A DNA stretch of 64,000 nucleotides from Tridacna crocea (Eukaryota; Mollusca; Bivalvia; Cardiida; Cardiidae): the NCBI GenBank assembly GCA_943736015.1, contig OX031069.1, positions 37,544,728-37,608,727 on the forward strand. Direction: 5' to 3'. The position numbers and the translations under genes were made by a program. A model generated the notes under the pieces. That model was given only the letters and a program-made list of their open reading frames with translations. It ran no database searches and was not told where the DNA came from. Positions 38,001 to 52,300 of this stretch are shown here, one piece after another; position 1 is the stretch's first letter; each line of letters opens with the position of its first letter.

Positions 38001-41000
38001 TTTTTTTACAAAAGGGAACATTGCTCAATGCGATCGAGCCATGCCCTGAAGAAGGGTGGGCTTAACGCTTCCAAGTGATGCACTTTACCAAGTAATGACA
38101 TCAATCATTGAGGATCCATAAAACTATGCGTCTATTTGTATATTGACCGGCTGAAGCACGGAGCACAGTAGTCTTTTGAAATGGACCCAGGTTGGCCTAC
38201 GCAGACTGCTGGCTTTGGTAGATACTTTTTTGCGTATGTATGATGCCCACTTTTCAAAGTGCACATATATCTTATTTATTACAGGATCATATTGAACGTA
38301 TACGGCTGATATCTGACATTGGTTATGGACTCTCTCTTGCCTCTCTTATCATCGCTGAGCTCATCATGATCTTCTCCAAGTAAGTCGGTCATATTTTACT
38401 CCGAGCGTTTGTATTGTAGGCCTCATGGTTTTGAGTTCATTCAAACTTCAAACTGAGTTTTCTGCTGCCTTTTCACCAAGCTGCGTAGACTTATCTCTCT
38501 GTGTTATTGTGGTTACAATGTACTGCTGACAATTGGTATCGAAGAAATTACCGAAAGATTTATAGACAATGTTCACTGTATCTTAGCTCTTACAAGTCCA
38601 AAGGGCATTAAAGTCACGACCTTTTAACTGACCGTTTTGTGAAAGAAACTTTGGATACGTTTTGAGAAAAGGAGAAAATAAGAACAACGTCAAGGGTTTT
38701 TGATTAAGATTAATCTGGAAGCATGTGTACCATTATCGCGGTCCGTATTCACCAGCCATTCTGAAGATCGTTCTTTGTCATATTCTTCAAGATTTTCTAC
38801 ATTTGAAAGTAAAACAACATTTGATTGTCTTAACTAAATGAATTACCTATTCAGGGGTTCTGTTTCTTTCAAAATCATCTTATTGAATAGTTTCCGAGAA
38901 AGACAAACGACACTAAAATAAGCTAATAAAGAGTTAACTTATTTATATCTCCAAGCGACATTGCTCTTTATTCATGGTTATTCATAGATTTAATCATTCA
39001 CTTTAGTTTTTCAACAACATACAAGTTAGTTTTCCATTGAGAACATGGGTTTTTGTAACGACTTTGCAGCTGTAAATTCTGCTTCACGAGGTAATTACTG
39101 TAGTTTAGATATTTTATGAGGGTTTCTAATAATGATGCCGTGATCGGATTTTGCTGTCCCAGTTGACACTTTTTTCTAACCACCTTATGCTGCTTCTGTT
39201 TGCCATTTGTTTGTGTAGGCACATAGTGACTCATTGGTTTGAGTCATGCTTTGGTGAAAGGGAGATTTATCATGTCATTATTAAGTCATCACATAATCAT
39301 TGATCCATAGCATTTCTTTTCTTTCGGCATAGCTGGATGCGTTGGCTTTTGACTTACTTTTTGGCTTTATATAACAACGAATGAATAGAAATTTGTGATT
39401 GATAAAAAAAGTATTTTTTATCAATTGCAAATTTCTATTCATTCATTTTCGAAATACAGATATTTTTATTGTACGAGCCCCTGGAGACCTATTTGTGGAC
39501 AAATTTAATCCGTGTAATCTTTTTTAAAGATACTTCTTGTTTTTAATTATGCATAACTGTCAACTAAATCATGAGGTACGCTTGTCTCTTGGCTCGCAAA
39601 AATTGACCAGTAGCAAAAACTTGAGCCAGTATGAACTGCACAGGCTGATGTGGACCGATACCTTTTGCAAATGCATGGAATCTCCTTATCAAAAGAGCAT
39701 GGCTCATCTGTAGATTATTTATATTTCGTGTCGTTTACAACATCTCATCCATGTAATTTCTTTTTCCTTTTTTTAAAAAGAAGACACTCGTAAATGCATT
39801 AAATGCCTTTTCACAAAGAATGGCACTGCATTTTTTTGCGGTTTTCAACAGTCTGTAAATAGTTATCCCTTTTCTGTGTTTTCATTTTTCAGAAGACTGC
39901 ACTGTAAAAGCAACACGCTACACATTAACTTGTTTTTTGCCTTCATACTTCGTGCTGCTGTATCGTTCATTCAGAACATCTCGTTCGTGGAAGGTTTGGG
40001 ATTCGAGAAAGACATCATCCGTCAGCCCGGGGGCAAGGTTATATTTAATCCGGAAAGTACGGTAAGTAAACAATGTAACCCCTTAGGCTACTAAGCGCGA
40101 CTCGATAACCTTTTGCGGACAGTGTAGATCAATATAAGACGTGCAGTCTTATCTTCGATCTACACTGTCGGATCTGAAATAAGTATTTTTACCAAAATAC
40201 CTTTGAATTAGCACCATTTGGGTCTTTATTATCGGCTTGAAAATTTCATTTAACTTATTTAGAAGGTAAAGGCTTGATGTCGGAGAATCTTGTCAGTTAT
40301 GTTTTTTTATTGATACACTCGATTTTTGTTATCAAAATTTCTAGTGTTTAAGGGAGTAATGGCGCTTTTGCGGCCAGTTTCGGTCAAAACTCGTGAATAT
40401 GATTGGACTTATTGGATTAATGAAAGGTCCGACAAGTTTCACTTCTGTTCCCCACGAATTGTTTCAGGTTTGTAATGCTTTAACGCAGCTTATGGCTAGG
40501 ATAGAAAGTTGTGGCGGCCTTCACGTCAAAAATCCCGTTGTAACACTATGTAAAAGAAAACAACAACAGAGCTGTTGCTTCCTAATATCTAAACTTTATG
40601 AAAACTAGCGTGGCAAAACTATCTAAAATGTGTCGCAGATATTGCGTGATAGAATCTGTAAACAAATCATGAAACAGCAAAGCCGTCAACAAAAACTACA
40701 GCACTCATAGGATTAGCGTCTCATGGCATAATGTATGGTAAAAGCAGTAAATTGTCTGGTTTCTTTTATATATAGAGGCTTACAAAGACACTGAACGCAG
40801 TAATATTTCATCCACTTTTAAGGCTTTAGTCCCTTACAACGCAAAACAAAACTGAGTCATTGATTGTAGAGTTTTGCAGACAGTAGTAAATCACAAATAA
40901 CCCAGCTTTACATTTTTGGTTTTCTTGAGTCAAAAAATGTTGCCATTACGCTAATCAATGTGATACGAAGTGTCAAATAAGCGTCTGGTAGCTGAATCAA

Positions 41001-43326
41001 AACCACACCATCATTACAGTACCTTATTACGCATGTATGCCAGTTTTATAATACTTATAATTGATTAATGCTATTTTTTGAGTCAGGATAGAGTTTGCAT
41101 GTTTGTACGATACTGCGAGTGCAACCTGGGTCCAATTTCACCAAATTCTTAAGAACAATCATAGTCTTATTGCCCATTTAGAAAGTAAGGTTTTGAAAGT
41201 GACACTGTTTCTGATTGGCTAAACCATTTTGCCAAATGCAGGTGTGATTGATTCAAACATGACTTCCACCTTTTGCGAGATATCAGGGAATGGGCTGCAC
41301 AACGTTACTATGAAGTGTATCAGACTGATGTTAAATGATTGCAAAGTAATTCTGAATTAATGTCGAAAGTCATCATGTTTTTCAGTCATTTTGATATCTG
41401 TATGCAGATAAAATTATCTAAGTTGGAGTTCAGGAATGTCAAAGCACCATCCATAAATTACCTTACCGTATTCACTAAAAACGTTACAAATGAATGTAAC
41501 GAGAACTGTTTCAGAGTGACTGGGCGTTAACGATCTCTACATTGCTGTCCTACAAGTAACCCTCTAACCTTATGTACATCAATAGTACAATGATGGCCGA
41601 GTTCCCCTTCTCGGTACTTAACTTTTTCATTTCCTTAAGCATTTTTTCGGACGGCGTAGATTAAGTACAGATTGCACAAAACGTGTAGTCTGGTCTATCT
41701 TCTACGTCGTTCGCTAGCTGATGCTCATCGGTGATCAAAACTTACTTAAATAAATGCAACGGACGTATACTTTTAGACTTCGAGAAAAGTCAAACTCATT
41801 TAGATGACAGCAAAAGTGCCAATACCTACTTACAAGCTAGCCTGACCTAAGTGTTACAAACAAGTCTAACATATGCGTATGCTGAGATTGGTTCAACCCT
41901 TAACTTTCTAAATAACTGAAATGAAACTATTAGGCGGATAGGAAAACTCCACCATTTGCAATACATGTATGTTTAGGGAAAATATCTCGTTATTAGACAG
42001 TGTAGATAAAAGATCAGATTGTACGTTATATGCAGTCCGACCTTAAACTACACTGTCTGCAAAAGTTCCTTATCTTCGGCCAAGCAGGCTAAGGATCAAC
42101 ATGGCCAAACGTTAACAGGAACTTTACTGTACTCGAAGGAATAACGCCTCTGACCCAATCCGTAATAAACGTTGTACTTGTCTGGCTTCTTTTTGATCCA
42201 GCTGGTCTACATCTCTACAAACACACTGAATTTATCCATCTGTGGTTCCGTTATTGGGTTAATAGTCCATTATCACAATAAAAAATGATTCCTTGAGTGT
42301 CAATGCAGAGGACTAATCTTGCAGGAGAATTTCCTTTCAGATCGACTGCTTTTTTATTACCAAAGCTGATAAAGAATGAATTGATGGTAATTTTCGACTG
42401 GTCAAAAATGTGCACATGTTTATTCTTCGTACATTTATGAAACCACTGTAAGCGTTGCTACCGCTGATCGATACCCATGGGCGTTGATTCATACCATAGC
42501 TTACTAATATAGCGGAGTATTTCTTTGATTGTGCTATTTTGGAATCTGATATTTTCATAAACATTACCCAATTACATATTTACCACTTTTCAACAAAATG
42601 AAAAAAATGGGGTAAAAGTGTTTTGAACAATATTCATATTCCAGTATCTCCTAAACCGTTTTTATTGCAGTACCTCTAACACTGTCCGTTTTTTACAGAT
42701 ATTTCTCGTTTTGATTGCAAATCAATTACTGGTCATTACTGACCATGAACCTACATTCAACCTTTTTATTCCCATTCCATCCGTACACTTTTAGACTCCA
42801 CAGAAAATATGTTTTTGCCCACTACAGAAATCGCAGTGGAATTTCAGACAATCTCCCAAGATGTTGGAATATGTTTTTTTTAGTTTCCTGTTCAAAAGTG
42901 TTAGCAATAGGACAACAGGTTGACCTTGAATTGTTAAGACAAGATTTTGATGTCATTTTGTGCAATGTGTTTAAGTTTGTAATGAACCAAACTGGAGTGA
43001 CTTGGTAGATGTTAGCGCAGTATGATTGTAAGAAACTTGCACGGAGTTTTAGGCCGGTTGACAATCTTAAAAATGTTTTAGCTAAGTAGCATGGAGTCAA
43101 GTTCCAGAAAATCTTTCAAAAATCAAAGCAGGAAAAGTTGGTCGTTAGGTTTCTGTCCATGGTCAAGAGTTCCTCCAAAGTGTAATTGCCTAAGCTCTTT
43201 AGTGATTCATTAATCACTATTATGGACAAGATTTCACGAGAAGAAGGTTGTTGTCCCATAAAAGGTCTGATGTATTTATTGGTTAACGGCGATGCTGTAT
43301 GCTCTCTCTCTCTCTTTCTCTCTCTC

Positions 43327-43399
<73 letters not shown>

Positions 43400-46300
43400 G
43401 TTTATCCCATGCATGTAATTGCTTATCAGTTTACAAAAGTCTCTTTCGCTTTCAACGTGTACAGTAAGTCTGAAAACATTAAGTCTAAAATGGAATTAAT
43501 TTGACAGAGACTGTAATTCTAAAATTAATTTTCATATTGCAACGATCCTCTTGGGATTATTTAATTTTTTGTAAAATCCATAATACCCTTCGCTTTGACT
43601 CAGAAAACAACTAACTGAAATATAATCCGTCTTTAGTAACCGAATAGAAAAAAATAGATACCTTTCAGAAAACTTTGTGGAAATGCAAGAAAGTGGAGCT
43701 TAATTGGAACCAGATAGTTCATTATTGCCAAATTTGATAAAACGTCTACCAATACATGAATGGACGAGCCTCTTAAACCTTTTACCAAACAGTTCCGAAT
43801 TTAAAAGACCTTCAGATACAGAGCATAAAAGAGCATTGTGAGTAAAGGAGAGAATGCTGGTAACCTTTTCCCACAATATTTTGTATGCTTTTACAGACAA
43901 TCGAGCCACACTTGATTTGTCGTTGGTACATGCTATCAATTTGGACCAGTATAATATATTTCCGTTTTGTAAAGCATTAACATGTTGTATCAGAGAGTGT
44001 CTTCTAACACTTAGAAACAAGTTATCTAAGTATGTGTTTACTTATTCACTCATTTATATTGCCTCTCCTTTTGTCTTTTTACATCTTTATCAAACTGGCA
44101 AAATACAAGTACAAAAATCAAGTGTATTTCTTTAAGTTTGCCAAAGTGAGAAAATACAAATAAAGTACAAAGAGCATGGATACTATTCTATGCTTATCTA
44201 GGTAACAAAATACAAATGAAGTACAAAGAGAATGGATATTTTTCTATCTTTATTTTCATCTTTACAAATAAAGTACGAAGAGCACGAATATTTTACTATG
44301 TTTATCAAGATACAAACGAATAACAAAGAGCATGTGTTTTTATAAGTTGCAAAACCAAAACAAGTAGAGAGAACATGGGTATTTTTTCTAAGTTTATCAA
44401 AGTCACAAAATATATATGAGGTAATGAGAGCATGTGTTTTCCTCAATGTTTCATTTTTTTATAAAAAATGTAATTACAAATGAAGTACAAAGAGCATGGA
44501 TATTTTTTCCAAGTTTATCAGAATTCAAAAATACAAATGAATAACGGAAAACATGGGTCTTTTTCTAAGTTTATCAAAGTGACAATTTATCAATTAAGTA
44601 CAAAAAATATATACATGTAGGTATTTCTTACAGTTTATCAATTTATTAAATGCAAATAATAAAGTACAAATATTTTTTCTTATTTCTGGTTTATCAAAAA
44701 TACAAAATAACAAATGAAGTACATAGAGCATCCATGATGGTATTTTTCTATGTTTATCAAAAAACATGAAAAACATGGGCAATTTTCTAATTTTACCAAA
44801 ATTACAAAATTCAAATAAAGTTCAGAAATCATGGGTATTTTTCGTAGGTCTGTGAAAGGCACATTGGTAGGATGCCAATCTTACGACACAAAATTTACTT
44901 TAATTTCCATTTTGGTTTCAAATTTAATTATGTTTCAAGTTAACCATTTCTATCAAGAAAGACATTAATTCGCAAAGATAGTGGAGATGACATCGTTATA
45001 AAAGATATTGAAGTGCGACATAGACAGCCTATTGACATTTTGTTATACAATTTGATTTAATCATCTAAAATATCATCACCGCATGACACTATTCTGTGTG
45101 ACAAACGATATTTTCTATTGTTTTTGTCGTTAGATTAAATTAAGGTGTTTTCAATTGACCAAACGACCCTGATGAAGAAGACATTTGTAAACATTGGGTT
45201 TTCTCTCATTCGTTCTTAAACTTTCATAGACAATATCAATTGAGACCCATTTAAATTTTTGTCCACAATTTCGTTCAAATTTGAAGAGTCGGAAGTTCTG
45301 TCGTCTGGTAGATAGATATATCATGATCAGATTGGTTAATGATAAACTGCGTTGTCTAAGTTTTATCTGCCTTCATGTAATATATCGGACGATATTCCAA
45401 CCAACATGGCTCAAATTCTGGCAACTAAGCTGTAACTTTTGTTAAAGTATGGTAAGAACTAGTAAGAACGATTTACTTCACTTATTACAACAGCTGAAAA
45501 AAATCCAATTAGGCGCAGACACACGGATCAGATCTCGGCTAGGCCAAACACGCAAACGGTATATACCAAAGATGCGAACGTATGTTCTGTGTAGTAGGAT
45601 TTTGATCTATGTCGTCTGCAAAAACCATTGATCCCTCTATATTTCAGTTAGATATATGTATATTATGCCCTCTTCTTGTTACATTTCCCTGGCTTATTAA
45701 AATGTAAAATCCATTTGATCAACTATCACACTGGAAACAATTATAAAGATAGCGATGATAAATCCACCAATTAATCCATGCAACACAAACACTTCGATTT
45801 AAGTACACACAGTGGCGAATTTTAGATGAGCTGACGCCATAATTTTCACTCATATTCGTCATGTAGGGCCTATATGTGTACACGTATGTCTAACACAGGT
45901 GTGTGCTAATTGTGCACTTTTTTTCGCCCAGTTAAATTTCTGTACTTGTATCATTTACAAGCTCCATCATACAAAGAATTATCATCTTCAACCGTATTAT
46001 AATGTAATTCCACTTGCTCAAGTGGCTTGCTAGCAAGGCAAACAACTTCTTTAATCGAACCCGCTTTTCATCTGCCTATAAGGAATATACATGAAGAAAA
46101 TCTAGTAGTACTGAATGAGTGTTGAAAAACGGTGATCTTGTCTGCCATGGTTCGAATCCCGCCAGTTGCAGTTTGTATTTCAGCTATGCATTTGTTCTTT
46201 GTTACGGACTTTGTTCCTAAGAAACTATTTCTATTTCGTTATTTTTAGCACTGGGAATGTAAGTTGTTGATGACGATGTTTATGTATGCCTTGACAGCCA

Positions 46301-49300
46301 GTATGATGTGGATCTTTGTGGAAGGACTTTATCTACATATGCTGGTATATAGAACACTGTTCACCGAGAGACATGGGATGCGACTATATGTGTTTCTCGG
46401 TTGGGGTAAGTCAATCCATAAAAAAGTAACTTTGTAATGTCAATGTTTAATTGCTGATAAAAGGAAGTGCACATATGACTCGAGATTGAACATTTGATGG
46501 AACTTTAAGTTCCATGAAGGCGATGAATATATGTGTAATTGTTTAAAGGATAGGCATATCTTTAATCCTGTGTTTCTTTGATACCGGAAGAAAACGTTTT
46601 GCAGCAGTTACACAAGTGATAAGGTGATAAATGTGATCAAATTCGGTGGATTTTTTTTCTTTTCTCGTTTTGTTATAATGAACTCTGACATGAATCAATC
46701 GCTTTAAAAAAATGATGAACAAAATAAAGGTGTGCATGTAGTTCTGATGAACCTGAAACAAAAGAATTCTTTCGAAAATATTGCGGGAAAAGAACAGTGC
46801 CAAATTTGCACACATGAAAATCAAATAAATGATCTGAAAAAAAAACACGAGTTCAGCCACAAGTGGTCTTTTTGTAGTTACTTTTTTATCTTATTATTCA
46901 AAGGGTATTTCCTGAAATGATAATTGCAGGAAAAGTCACTTGATATACCGATACAATTCTTACAAAAGCATACAAATACTGTCGGGGAAGTAAGTCAATG
47001 AAAACTTTGCCGTAAGTGTTTAATGTTTGAAACCGGAATGGAACAAATCAGAATGTATCGACTCTAAGGTATGGCAATAGACTTAGAAACTTTCTGTAAA
47101 ATTTCTGTCTCAGATTTCCGATTTGGGTTTAAAGAATATATTGGTTACGCCACATATTTTGTATTTGGTTCATTTTCTCAACGTTAACAATCATCGTTAC
47201 AAATTTCAGGTTTACCATTGATATCCATCATACCCTGGGTCCTGGTTCGAATCTTTCTCGACGACGAACTGTAAGTTAACTGGTATGGTGCTATGTGCGA
47301 CTCAACGACCTTATGTGGGCATTATAGATCAAGATCAGACTGCACAAAACGAGCAGTCTGATATTGGATCTACCCTGCCCGAAAGGGAATTATTTTTCCA
47401 AAAAATCAGAGTTTGAAAAAGCAACATTAGGCCTTGTACTATGGGCTTAAAAAATTAATTTAACTTATTTCCAGGGTAAGGGTTAGGCTGTGAAAAACAT
47501 GCAAAATACAATTAAACTTAAAAAAGAAAATAATTGGATTGGCCGATAATATTCACTCTTTAATTATTCTTTGCTTAAAGGTGAATTTCAGGTCAATTTG
47601 TTCCAGTAATGGAATATATGTGCTTTAGCGACAAGCAGAATGCAATTACTGTAGTGACATCGAATTTCATGATAAATACTTCGATATTGAGCAAGTTAAT
47701 ATTTTGAATGCAAACTGTCTTATTGAAAGATATACAAGTTCTGTGTTGGAGTTGTATAGAGTTAACTGTGCTTAAAGGGCAAATCAACAAGTTTCTGATA
47801 TGATTAATTTTGAAATCTACATCTATCAAATGGCAACCTGGTAATATTGTAATTTGAAAAAAAAATTAGTAAAAGTACTTTTTTTCAATTTATATTTTTG
47901 CTTATTAGTTTTTCTTGCATCGCTTACCTCCCTTACTTATTGTAGCGCACCTTGATCTGTGACGTCATAGGAGCGTTTGTTTCAATATGGACCTTGTTTC
48001 AGATAGTGAAATGAGCGATATTTAAGACGAAGGAATACACGATTCTAGGCCGGTAAGGCCGTACATGTACCACCAAGTTTTTAATGAAACTTAATAGTTT
48101 CTGATGATGAGGATAAAAGTAAAAATTCGCCCACCAATGGCGAAAATAACGATGTTATGCCGGACTTTTGAACAGCGTGATGAGTATCACGCCTACATGT
48201 ATTAGGCTACGGGGCGAACGTCGCTTACAGAAATATTATTCGATACATGATAAAATTAAGTGTACGGCATAAGCTTTGTTTCACTTGAAGTATTTTCAGT
48301 AGATTTACGGGTGGCATTAATAATAATAATAATAAAAAAGACGGTTTCAAGACAGTTCCACGACAAGACAGTTCCCCGACACTTTTAAAGACATTTCTCC
48401 TACACTTTAGTTTCATGTCAAATGACCGATTTCTTGACTTTTACGATTGATAATCGTGAGATGTTAGTTCTAACTATTTGTTGATGGATTCTATATTTGT
48501 ACCTTGTAAAGAATTCTGTAAACATTGACAGGTACAAAATTTGTTCTCTCATGGGTGAAGGGTTACACAATAAATCGCGATTTTCGTGAGAATAAGAATA
48601 GTTTGAAATTCTGTTAACGAGCGTGAAATTTGAGAAAATAATATGTTCCGAGATCGTTAAGACAATCATCAAAATCATTTTATATTCTGGGTAACCACGT
48701 TTGTATCAATTCATCCTTTATCCACAATACTTTCTACTTTTAACTCTTTACCATACGACAAAATATTAAACAGGTCCAAACTGAAATAGCTTGCAGACGA
48801 CAAAATAAAGTTATATATTTAAAAAATTGAATTTTTTTTCAGCAGAGTAAAACACTGTGTTAACAGGAGAAAATGCTCGTTACTAGGTTACTTTCTACTA
48901 GGTAGCTGGTTACTTTCTTACAATGTTTTTAAAAGTCTGCTGTCTTCGGGGTCGTAAAAATTATGGATTGATTGGTAAAGGGTTAAATATAAATCCCACA
49001 CATTGGGCACAAGTTCTGCTTAAGTTCACAGGGAGCAGTATCCAAATTTGAATTTTGCTTTGAATTTGGTCTGGTCCAAAATTTGGCGTCTGGGTAGGGT
49101 TAAATTGTTACCAAACATCAAATTTATTGACTCGACCGAATTTAAAGCAATTAGAGTCAACAAATTAAATTTAACTCGCATGTTTGGACTTGTTTTTGAT
49201 GGGTAAAAAACATTGTAGAAAAAGGAGAAAATGCTGGTCAGCAACATTTCTCTTTTACCTATAATGTTTTCGAAAGTTTTTTCTATCTTTACAAGGGTCG

Positions 49301-52300
49301 TAAAAACAAAAGATTTCTCTCAGTAGCCTGTCTAGAAGACAGAGTATGGAGAGGAACAGGGAAATATCCACAAATCAGAAATGTAAAGATACAATTCAAA
49401 ATTTGTTCAAAATGATAGTAAGTTGTCAAATCATTTTTAAGAGTGAAATGTCTAAGAGAAGAAGTGTACGGGATAAAAGCTGTAACATGGGTTTACTGTC
49501 ACAAACAAACATTACAGAGTAAAGGGGTGAGATATGCAAATGTTATTTAACCATTTCCTGTATTGTTTCAACTGGCCGGTGATGGATTAACATTTATGAC
49601 CATGACTAGGGGTAGCCAGATACTGACTTCACCCTTTACCATGCAAACCCTAGGTCTAGTTTCCAATACCCAAAGAAAGAGTGTTTGAAAAACAGTGTGG
49701 GAAGAAAAAGATGTTCACTGTTTAAGGGCAAATCCTAATATATTTTAACCATACTTTTTTTTATTCCAATCAGCTGCAAATATTTTTGGTTCACAATTCT
49801 TTTGTTGTCTGCAAATGCTTTCAATTTGAACCAGTCTAAAATTTTTGTGTTCGGTGAATGGTCACTTGACCCTTTGTTTTTTTACAACCCTGAGACAGAA
49901 GCCTTTTGAAAACACATGGCCAACTTTATCATGCAAATCAAACCCGGTAACTGTTATTTGACCGCTATGTAAGCCAATTAAATTATGAGAGTTTGATCCC
50001 TTTTGACCGTGAAATCGATCACATATGGAATTATATATTGACTGGCGATCTCTGCAAACCCTTTGCACTTATAACCCGAATTTCGCGCTTCGAGTGTAGA
50101 GGGTTTCAATTAATTGGAAAACAACTCTGCGGGATATCTGGGGTTGTAAATTACTAGGGTACCAAAACTTGTAGGATTTGTTTTCCTTTCAGGTCTTACA
50201 ATTTGATCTATCTCAAATTTTACCGAAAGCACGCGTTTGAAAAATTATGGTCAGCTACAGAAATGCTTTTTGACCAGCATTTGCTTTTTTTCAAGCGATG
50301 TTGTCATGCCTTAATTGCTACAAATTGAATAATTTGAGCCATATTTATTGTGTTGTGTACAACTGCTTTAAATATTGGGGCAGTTATACATTAGTTCCTG
50401 AAGAGTTAAAAAAAAAGGAAAAATATCCGCAGTACAAATTTCTTATGATGAGACTAAAGCCGGGGGAGGAGCGCGACACGAACACTCGAAATGTTACAGC
50501 ACATATGTTTACTGCATCTTTGGAATTTTATCTCTGATTTTTTCAGCATAATTTTGAATTCAATCTCTGATATTTTTATTGTTTTATCAACAAAAATGGT
50601 ACAATAGGAAAATACTTCGGTAGGATATATTTCTGAATAGCTACCCACAAAGTTAAGGATATTATGAAGAGGCTTCTCTTGTTACAATGTTTTTGAAAAC
50701 ATTAATTTCCAACCTGTAGCATAGAGCTATTACATAGTCAGCAGACGGCATTTTATTGTAATTGTTTTGCATAGCGTCGTCACAAATACATGTACGTACC
50801 TGTATGTTAGGCTGGGGAAAGTGTGTTGGTAGATCAGACCACACTGGTATCGTCTGATCTATCATAAACAAACCAACCGTATAAAAATTATATTTTCTAA
50901 CCTTTATGTTCAATAGATCAGTTCTGTTTAAAATAATTTCGTCATTTTTTAGAAGTCAGTGGTTTTGTGAGCACACGGTAAACATAAATCAGCCTGCACA
51001 ATATTGTTGGAAAATCAAAATTATCTTCAGGGAAGTCAGACAGCTTATTTATTGTTCTTTAATATGGCGTAGTTTTCAGTCATTTAGAAAATACATTTTA
51101 GTCCTTTTTACACTTTTTTAAAGCAACTATCGTATTTTCTTTCTTTTTCCCTGATCGTTTGCATTGTGCCGGAGTTCTCCGATGATGACCGAGTCTCACT
51201 GTTAGATAAGACGCCTATCGGGTATCTTGATTGGTGTTACGTAATGGTATACATTGATACATTTATACGGGGTAATCAGGAAAAAAATCAGACTTCTTTA
51301 GGGACAGGAACTAGATAAGCTTTGATGCTTTCGTTTCAATCCTTTTCGCAATACATGTTGATGTAAATGAATGATGTTAGTATATTGAATGAATTAAAAC
51401 TAAATGTTTAAACTAAGATCATAATTTTTTTACGAGATTATTTATAAGGATTTAAAGTCAAATTTAACAAGATCTTGTATAAGGAAGTCCAATTTGCCGC
51501 CTTCTCTCTTTAGCTCTTTACTTGCAAATGTGTGATGATTAATGCATTTTTCAAAAGTATTTTATGGCGACAGCTGACATATTCAAATTTCCTCGCTATT
51601 TTCAATCTGATCACATGTATTTTCTCCCTCTCATGTGTTTTCAAAAGTCAATAATTTAAAACTTGTTCCCATATGAACTTTTTGACTTCATCAACTTAGA
51701 AAAAAAGCAATTTCAGAAAATATATCAAATGTAGCTAAATTGATATTCTTCATTTAAAAGAGTAGAAAACATTGTAGGAAAAGGAGTCAATACTGGATAT
51801 TGGTATTTCTCCTTTTCTCACAATGTTTTCAAAAGGTTTTATGCAGGACCGTTGAAATTCGGGAGTAAGCTGTACGGGTCACATCAATACTCTCAAAACG
51901 CAAATTGTTTTCTGCTGATTTCAGTCACATATTGATATTGATACGTCAATTTTTGTAAGCCAAAAGAATTTCGACAAATGAAATAAAACCGATCCGGCCC
52001 AGGATCAGACTGCTTGTTTTGTACAGTTTGTTACTGGTCTATTGACTGCTTAATTATTATAATGATCCAATAGTACAACAAATTCAATCTTCTTTAGAAA
52101 TAAAAAAAAAAAAAAGAAAGAAATAAAAATGCAATTTAAAGAAATTTATGCTAACTAAATTGAAATTATTTTCCAAAAAGAATTAAAAAAGACGATACTG
52201 GGAAAATAATGGTTTTTACAAATCTCTTAAAAGTTTTCACTGATGCAAATAATATACACGTACATGTATAAAAATGATAAATACAATCATTATATATTTG

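Noticed and set aside
42715-43100. Opposed frames of 97 and 92 codons
   Set aside because: No domain, no splice context, and overlapping on both strands; chance frames.
43186-43504. Two overlapping open frames rich in Ser and Leu
   Set aside because: They are translations of the TC microsatellite.
44851-46120. Additional family A and B copies near 45170 and 45510
   Set aside because: Only scattered similarity without ends or hairpin; too weak to list as elements.
51165-51315. 40-50 codon open stretch with DDDRVSLLDKTPIGY
   Set aside because: No recognisable family and no consistent splice sites; kept only as a note.
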